Source of the DNA: Solibacillus sp. FSL H8-0523
GTDB taxonomy: Bacteria > Bacillota > Bacilli > Bacillales_A > Planococcaceae
NCBI RefSeq assembly: GCF_038051985.1
Contig: NZ_CP150291.1
Location: 1,488,001 to 1,552,000, forward strand
DNA: 64,000 nt
Direction: 5' to 3'
The translations under genes were made by a program, and so were the position numbers. Below, piece by piece: positions 59,008-64,000 of this stretch. The notes under the pieces were generated by a model that saw nothing but the letters and a program-made list of their open reading frames with translations, was not told the origin of the DNA and did not search any database. The stretch's first letter is position 1. Each line of letters starts with the position of its first letter.

Positions 59008-59781
59008 TTAGAAAAATTTACTTAAATCAGGGTAACCTGTCGTTTGCCACGCACCATCAACGATTAAGCTTGCACCATTTACATAAGAAGCATCGTCGCT
59101 TACTAAGAAGAGCGCTGGGCCAGCCATTTCTTTTGGATCGGCAGCGCGCTTCATTGGGATACGTTCCATGTATGCTTCATGAATCACTTCCACATTTGTC
59201 AGCTGTGACGTTAGTGGGGTTAACACTAGCCCTGGTAAAATCGCGTTGACGCGGATATTGTGACGTGCCAGTTCAAGTGCGGCGTTTTTCGTCAACATCT
59301 CAACGCCCGCTTTTGCCGAAGCGTATGCTGTGCCGGCATACATTGGCACCTGAGCGTTTAAAGAAGATACGTTAACAATCGCACCGCCACCGTGATCTTT
59401 CATATAGCGTGCCTGATGTTTAACACAAAGGAACACACCCTTTAAGCATAAATCCACTGTAAAGTCCCAATCACTTTCAGTTAAATCCGTTATGACCGCT
59501 GCTTTTGATGCACCGGCAACGTTAAACGCAAAATCTAATTGACCAAAAGCTTCGATTGTTTTGTTTACTAACTGTTCGATATCTTGTTCAAGTGTTACAT
59601 TTGTTTTCACCGCAATAACATTTCCTGGATGCGTTGCTTCGATTTCTTGCATTGTTTGTTCATTCAAATCGGCAATGACCACTTTCGCTCCTGCTTCCAA
59701 CAAGCTTTCCACAATTGCATAGCCAATCCCAGACGCGCCACCTGTGACAATGGCTACTTTGTTTTCAAATCGTTTATCCAT
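59008..59781 (-). CDS. SDR-family oxidoreductase
   Basis: The 257-residue protein has the cofactor loop VTGGASGIGYAI (about 11-22), NVAGASKAAV and the catalytic YASAKAGVEML (about 153-163) with serine in VNVSSLNAQ. It is a classical short-chain dehydrogenase, like diacetyl/acetoin or glucose 1-dehydrogenases. ATG at 59781 follows GGGAG. It is the first gene of a two-gene operon with the butanediol-type dehydrogenase. The real substrate is not certain. Confidence 0.9.
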   Translation of the reverse strand: MDKRFENKVAIVTGGASGIGYAIVESLLEAGAKVVIADLNEQTMQEIEATHPGNVIAVKTNVTLEQDIEQLVNKTIEAFGQLDFAFNVAGASKAAVITDLTESDWDFTVDLCLKGVFLCVKHQARYMKDHGGGAIVNVSSLNAQVPMYAGTAYASAKAGVEMLTKNAALELARHNIRVNAILPGLVLTPLTSQLTNVEVIHEAYMERIPMKRAADPKEMAGPALFLVSDDASYVNGASLIVDGAWQTTGYPDLSKFF

Positions 59782-60049
59782 TTCTCCCAACCCCTTAAGA
59801 AAAAAATGATGTTGCGAGATAATTCTACCATTTTTAAAGAGATTTAGATATTTTGTGTTATATTTTAAAATGAGAAGGGAAGTATGAATAAACCTAAAAT
59901 CGATAATGAGAGTGGATATTTAATATGGTAAAATTGCAATAATTATCTATATAATTATTTGAGTGCTGTACAGCGTTAATGAAACTATGAATAAACTAAT
60001 TGGAGTAAATTTGTAAAAAAAGTAAGGAATCCGAAAAGGGGGAAGGTCC

Positions 60050-60325
60050 ATGTATGCATTATCAAAATCTGTCTTGCGTGTGGGTGGGGAGTATCGAGTG
60101 GAGCTGTATAGTATTGAATTTTTGAGCGAAGAAGCGATTGTTGAGGTGGAACTGAAAATTATCGGGGAAGATACAACTGAATCGTATGTTGGTGAGTATG
60201 TCATCGAGCGAGATGATGAAGAAATCGCAAGAGGCGCGGTTATCAATCAACCAACGAAGGAAGCAACAATAGAAGCTATTGAACAACGCGCGATTGAAGT
60301 TCTGGGATACAACGAGACAGCTTAA
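60050..60325 (+). CDS. Small acidic hypothetical protein
   Basis: The 91-residue protein is soluble and acidic, with beta strands SKSVLRVGGEYRVELYSIEF and EVELKIIGEDTTES. A helical end, ATIEAIEQRAIEVLGYNE, follows. GGGGGAAGG precedes the ATG. No family is recognised. A hairpin terminator with AGACCACTTT follows at 60404. Confidence 0.65.
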   Translation: MYALSKSVLRVGGEYRVELYSIEFLSEEAIVEVELKIIGEDTTESYVGEYVIERDDEEIARGAVINQPTKEATIEAIEQRAIEVLGYNETA

Positions 60326-60403
60326 TTTTAACGGTGTAATGCGAAATGATGAAAGGAATTACTATGAATTAAACGAACCACTTTCTATTAATGTGGTATA
60401 AAG

Positions 60404-60446
60404 CAGACCACTTTGTATAGCTCGCGGACGAAAGTGGTCTGTTTTG
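60404..60446 (+). terminator. Terminator after the acidic protein gene
   Basis: CAGACCACTTT (60404-60414) pairs exactly with AAAGTGGTCTG (60431-60441), followed by TTTTGA. Confidence 0.85.
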
Positions 60447-60490
60447 AACTAATTACTGGCTCACTTCACTAGAACGACTAGATAAATAAA

Positions 60491-60538
60491 AGCACTCGGT
60501 ACAACACATCCAAAATGGGTCTGTACCGGTGCTTTTTT
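60491..60538. terminator. Terminator of the cadCA operon
   Basis: AGCACTCGGTACA pairs with TGTACCGGTGCT (one mismatch) and is followed by eight T on the plus strand. On the minus strand the A-rich side gives TTTTATTT, so it can end cadA. Confidence 0.85.
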
Positions 60539-62650
60539 TTATTCTTTAACTTTTAACAATCGTAAACTATTCAATGTCACAAGTAGTGTCGCCCCCATAT
60601 CCGCAAAAATTGCGATCCACAGTGTTAACCAACCGGGTACAACGAGTAGCAATGCGACTAATTTAATCGCTAAGGAGAAGGTAATATTTTGCTTAATAAT
60701 GGCTAATGCTTTTTTGCTTAATTGAATCGTATAGGGTAATTGATTTAAGTCATCAGACATGAGCGCGATATCAGCAGTTTCTAATGCTGTATCTGTTCCA
60801 GCGCTCCCCATTGCTACACCGACTGATGCTGCTGCAAGTGCTGGGGCATCATTGACACCGTCACCAACCATGGCCACGCTTTGGTAGTTGCCGCGTAGTT
60901 TTTTTATGAAATTCAACTTATCCTCTGGCAGTAAATCCGCTTTTATCGTAGAAACACCGACTTGTTTTCCGATGGCTGCCGCGGTTCTTTCGTTATCACC
61001 GGTTAGCATCACCGTTTCGATGCCCATCTGGTTTAGTTTACGTATGACTTCTTTTGAGGAGTCTCTCACTTCATCTGCAACGGCAATCAATGAAAGAATT
61101 TCTTTTTCTGTACCTAAAAGCATCACCGTTTTACCTTGTAATTGCAGCTCTGTAAGCGTTTCTTTAATGGATGCTTCGATTCCATTTTGAAGTGTTTCTT
61201 CAAATAGATTTGGGCTTCCTACATAGTACAGGATCTGATTTACGTTCGCTTTCACACCTTTTCCTGTAATCGATTGGAATTCATCCACCACGACCTCTTT
61301 AAAGTTTAACCCGTGTGCTTCCGCTTTTTTCAGAATCGCTGAAGCTAACGGATGTTGAGACCCATTTTCGATGGCGGCTGTAATGGCCAATACTTCATTT
61401 TCGCTACGGCCATATGTTACGACATCCGTTACAGCAGGAATGCCTTTTGTCAGCGTGCCGGTTTTATCAAAAGCAATGGCTTTTAACTGTCCGGTTTCCT
61501 CTAAATAAACGCCACCTTTAATTAAAACACCATTTTTTGCAGCATTCCCAATAGCCGTCACAACAGCTACTGGCGTTGACACAACTAAGGCACACGGGCA
61601 ACCAACGACTAGAATAGCTAAGCCTTGATAAATCCAATGGCTCCAATCGCCACCAAACAGTGGGGGAGCAACCATAATGACAGCGGCCAAACCGACAATG
61701 GCCGGGGTATAGTATTTTGCAAATTTATCGACAAATGCTTGAGAAGGCGCTCGTTCTGCTTGCGCTTCTTCTACGAGGTGAATAATTTTTGCAAGCGTCG
61801 TATCGTCCACGCGTTTTGTAACGCTTACTTCAAGCAGGCCTTCTTCGTTTAAGGTTCCTGCAAACACTTCATCATCTTTTGTTTTCATTACCGGAACACT
61901 TTCTCCCGTAATGGCCGCTTGATTTAATGCGGAAGTCCCCTTGATTACGATGCCGTCCATCGCTAATTTTTGACCGGGTTTAACGATCATGATGTCGCCA
62001 ACCTGAATCTCGTCAACGTGTACGATCATTTCTTCCGTTCCCCGGCGAATAAGCGCTTCTTTTGGCGCAATATCCATTAAGGATTCGATGGATTGACGAG
62101 CTTTGTCCATTGAATAGCGCTCTAATGCTTCACTGATTGCAAATAGAATGACAACCATTGCTCCTTCGCCCCATTCACCAATCAAAGCAGCGCCGATAAT
62201 CGCAATCGTCATGAGCGTATTCATGTCGAACGTGAATCGGCTTAGGTTTTTAAGTCCCTTCATGAAGAGGGAAACGCCGCCAATGACAATCGCTAATGCA
62301 AAACCAATTGTCGGGAGAATATGTCCTTCACCGTATTGCAGACTTAGTAACCAACTAATGACAAGCAAGAGGGCGGAAAGATAAACTTTTCGATTTTGTC
62401 TTTGTTTCCAAAATGGTTCACGTTCAATCTTTTGTGCTTTTTCATCGCGGATTATTAAGTTTTCAAAGGCGCCAGCTTTTTCGAGTGCTTCAATTGTCGT
62501 CGTTCCTTGAACCATTACTTTTGAAGCGCCGAAATTTACTTTCGCATCATGCACGCCTGGTAATTGTTTGACGTTTTCTTCAAAGATGGCCGCGCAGTTA
62601 ATGCAGGTGAATCCTTGAACGCGGTAGACTTTCATTTCTTCTTCAGACAT
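60539..62650 (-). CDS. cadA: Heavy-metal-exporting P1B-type ATPase
   Basis: The 703-residue pump should expel cadmium, zinc or lead. It has an N-terminal metal domain with [21 protein letters not shown] (CxxC, about 12-32). Then come eight helices with CPC in [13 protein letters not shown], the phosphorylated aspartate in [13 protein letters not shown] in [10 protein letters not shown], and [13 protein letters not shown]. All P-type ATPase motifs are present and the protein appears intact. The CadC-like repressor gene overlaps its start by eight bases. AGGAGTGG precedes the ATG. Confidence 0.95.
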   Translation of the reverse strand: MSEEEMKVYRVQGFTCINCAAIFEENVKQLPGVHDAKVNFGASKVMVQGTTTIEALEKAGAFENLIIRDEKAQKIEREPFWKQRQNRKVYLSALLLVISWLLSLQYGEGHILPTIGFALAIVIGGVSLFMKGLKNLSRFTFDMNTLMTIAIIGAALIGEWGEGAMVVILFAISEALERYSMDKARQSIESLMDIAPKEALIRRGTEEMIVHVDEIQVGDIMIVKPGQKLAMDGIVIKGTSALNQAAITGESVPVMKTKDDEVFAGTLNEEGLLEVSVTKRVDDTTLAKIIHLVEEAQAERAPSQAFVDKFAKYYTPAIVGLAAVIMVAPPLFGGDWSHWIYQGLAILVVGCPCALVVSTPVAVVTAIGNAAKNGVLIKGGVYLEETGQLKAIAFDKTGTLTKGIPAVTDVVTYGRSENEVLAITAAIENGSQHPLASAILKKAEAHGLNFKEVVVDEFQSITGKGVKANVNQILYYVGSPNLFEETLQNGIEASIKETLTELQLQGKTVMLLGTEKEILSLIAVADEVRDSSKEVIRKLNQMGIETVMLTGDNERTAAAIGKQVGVSTIKADLLPEDKLNFIKKLRGNYQSVAMVGDGVNDAPALAAASVGVAMGSAGTDTALETADIALMSDDLNQLPYTIQLSKKALAIIKQNITFSLAIKLVALLLVVPGWLTLWIAIFADMGATLLVTLNSLRLLKVKE

Positions 62651-62999
62651 TTGCTTCCACTCCTAATGCCATAACAATCAACGGCTTAATGTGAGGGGCA
62701 TCTAGCGAATAAAATGCTAATTTGCCTTCTTTTCGATACTTGACAATCCCTTGCTTATGCAGCGTTCGTAAGTGGTGCGATGCTGTTGCTACAGTGGAAC
62801 CAATGATATTGGCAATATCACATACGCACAGCTCATCATCCTGGCACAGGGCAAAGGCAATTTTTGCTCTATTTTCATCTGCAAGTACTTTAAATAATTG
62901 GGCAACACGGGAGAGATTTTCTTTTTGTAATGCGCCTTGTATCCGATTGACTTTTTCTTCGTCGTAACAATAAATTTCGCAAGTACTGTTATCGTTCAT
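62643..62999 (-). CDS. cadC: ArsR-family metal repressor (CadC type)
   Basis: The 118-residue protein has the winged helix [21 protein letters not shown] and [44 protein letters not shown]. It has the CadC metal site: CEIYCY near the start plus CVCD (about 58-61). On metal binding it leaves the DNA. GAAGGAG-like AAGGAG precedes the ATG at 62999; an earlier GTG is too close to the site. Two dyads overlap its promoter. Confidence 0.94.
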   Translation of the reverse strand: MNDNSTCEIYCYDEEKVNRIQGALQKENLSRVAQLFKVLADENRAKIAFALCQDDELCVCDIANIIGSTVATASHHLRTLHKQGIVKYRKEGKLAFYSLDAPHIKPLIVMALGVEANV

Positions 63000-63016
63000 T
63001 GCATTCACATCTCCTT

Positions 63017-63081
63017 ATTCAAATGTTTGTTTGAATATATTATAAAGTGTATTCTTATTTTATTCAAGTGTGTGTTTGAAT
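63017..63081 (-). promoter_or_regulatory. cadCA promoter with two CadC-type operators
   Basis: On the minus strand TTGAAT (63062-63067) and TATAAT (63039-63044) are 17 bp apart. Operators ATTCAAATGTTTGTTTGAAT (63017-63036) and ATTCAAGTGTGTGTTTGAAT (63062-63081) have the CadC/SmtB-type dyad ATTCAA-N8-TTGAAT. One covers the -35 box and the other lies just past the -10. Two-site repression is likely. Confidence 0.9.
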
Positions 63082-63109
63082 GATATTAGGGAAATAAAAT
63101 TCAAAAAGT

Positions 63110-63147
63110 AAAAGCTGCCCTCTGAATTTTTCAGAAGGCAGCCTTTT
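63110..63147. terminator. Terminator of the last gene
   Basis: An AAGCTGCCC/CTCTGAA stem pairs with TTCAGAAGGCAGCCTT (one mismatch), with TTTTATT after it. It overlaps the stop of the minus-strand gene. Confidence 0.8.
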
Positions 63148-64000
63148 ATTTCGTTCTTACAAAAATCGCCAGTGGCAAGTTACTGCCTCCGGAATGCATG
63201 ATTTCAATGGTAATGTTTTCTTGAAGTTGTGTTACGGTATAGGGCAACTCAATATATTCCTGTCCTGATTTTAATGTAGGAATTAAGTGCACTTGGCCGT
63301 TTACTTTGAGTGCACCACTATAAAGACCACCGCGACCTGCAAACTTTAAGGTAAGTTCTTTTTCCTGACCTGTTGGGTTTGTAACTGGAATCTGGACCGT
63401 GTACTGAATACCAAAATGCCCGGGATTGCCGACGCTGCCGTTTACCTGTTCGAGCGAATTGTCCTTCGTTAACAGGTGGTCTGTTTTGCCGTTTGAAATA
63501 CTAAAGCCAATTTCCGCACTATCAACCATATAGGTAGGAAACTGGGCTACGATTTCGGAGCTTGGCCAAACACCACGTGGATGCGCGGCTGCTTTATTAG
63601 TGACAACTGGACTCGTATGAATCAATGTCACGTCTTCGTTATTTTTTGCTAGTACAGTCCGAATTGTATAGCTACTGTCTGTGCCATTTTGCACGGCAAT
63701 ATCAAAATCATGCAGCAAGCCAATAATGTAGTGGTTTAGCAATTCATATGACTGAATGATCTTCGTTTCGCCAGGGGCAATGGTTATTCCTTCACTTTCT
63801 GTTTTTTGTAGTTTGTTGTTTAAAACCTGGTCCACAATCGGAAGACCGACATCGTAGTTAATCCAGCTGTGGCTACTCTTTTTTGCTGTGCCTTTTGAAT
63901 TGTTTACGACAAGTGTTGTTGAAGCAGATGTATTTTCTATGGTGATGGCAAGGGTGCTATTTGTTCCCAAAGTATTATAGTGCCATGCAAATACGCGGTG
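63146..64000 (-). CDS. Exported-type beta-rich protein (5' part beyond the window)
   Basis: The frame is open to the end of the window; the visible end adds HRVFAWHYNTLGTNSTLAI upstream of a TTG that is not the real start. The protein is beta-rich with VNKAAAHPRGVWPSSEIVAQF, TYMVDSAEIGFSISNGKT and FAGRGGLYSGALKVNGQVHLI. It looks like a secreted or surface protein with immunoglobulin-like folds. No cysteines appear in the visible 285 residues. Family not recognised; the N-terminus, including a signal peptide, lies outside. Confidence 0.6.
   Translation of the reverse strand, partial: HRVFAWHYNTLGTNSTLAITIENTSASTTLVVNNSKGTAKKSSHSWINYDVGLPIVDQVLNNKLQKTESEGITIAPGETKIIQSYELLNHYIIGLLHDFDIAVQNGTDSSYTIRTVLAKNNEDVTLIHTSPVVTNKAAAHPRGVWPSSEIVAQFPTYMVDSAEIGFSISNGKTDHLLTKDNSLEQVNGSVGNPGHFGIQYTVQIPVTNPTGQEKELTLKFAGRGGLYSGALKVNGQVHLIPTLKSGQEYIELPYTVTQLQENITIEIMHSGGSNLPLAIFVRTK

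Noticed and set aside
60888-61190. 100-residue plus-strand frame inside cadA
   Set aside because: Antisense to an intact P-type ATPase with no site; a shadow.

Overview
The window looks like chromosomal DNA of a low-GC, Gram-positive, endospore-forming bacterium of the Bacillales. It is most likely a Planococcaceae member of the Lysinibacillus/Solibacillus kind. This is inferred from AT-rich coding sequence, strong AGGAGG-type ribosome binding sites, frequent TTG/GTG starts, a T-box in front of argS, a cre-like box, CadC-type operators and many Bacillus-type families (DUF3169, DUF5412, DUF2975, DUF4260, DUF6366, GrpB). There is no rRNA, tRNA or CRISPR array.

Left end (1-1.8 kb): the stand-out locus is a retron. 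A 157-nt candidate msr-msd RNA (319-475) has matching a1/a2 ends, a TAGC branch-point context and several hairpins. An intrinsic terminator follows, then a retron-type reverse transcriptase (543-1562). Twenty-three bases further is an eight-cysteine CWC protein. Upstream lies the 3' end of a gene whose product carries an RNxxxH (HEPN-like) motif. No well-known retron effector is visible, so the CWC protein and the HEPN-like protein are the partner candidates.

1.8-19.2 kb: many short regulator/target units. These are XRE+DUF3169, DUF2975, MerR+DUF4260 with a textbook MerR promoter, an orphan CcsB/ResC haem-export protein behind a cre-like site, a MerR regulator divergent from a CPBP protease, LysR, TetR+MFS with paired operators, an XRE+membrane-protein pair, and a PadR-DUF2812-M50 protease operon under a perfect 18-bp inverted repeat. 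A decayed ECF sigma gene follows.

19.2-25.4 kb: accessory and decaying DNA. It holds an isochorismatase-like hydrolase, a small exported protein with an apparent ATC start, a cold-shock-domain protein, GrpB, an S41 protease broken by a one-base frameshift, and a type I signal peptidase gene interrupted by a TnpB-only IS element. The IS junctions can be set to the base, because removing 1456 bp restores the peptidase frame.

25.4-44 kb: Nudix, Crp/Fnr regulator, HAD phosphatase, a GntR-regulated ABC exporter operon, two metallo-beta-lactamase-fold proteins, an intergenic palindromic repeat, oligoendopeptidase F, a two-component system divergent from an ABC exporter/DUF4097 operon, and T-box-controlled argS. 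The argS 3' end is partly duplicated 1.8 kb downstream, bracketing a DinB/HAD/small-protein block.

44-64 kb: mostly single metabolic or stress genes: lipoprotein, kinase-like protein, inositol-monophosphatase-like protein, GNATs, Nudix, hydrolase, quinone oxidoreductase, a TPR-GGDEF protein, an Rpn-type nuclease, catalase KatA, a butanediol-dehydrogenase/SDR pair, and a cadCA metal-resistance operon with two operators overlapping its promoter. The window ends inside a minus-strand CDS.
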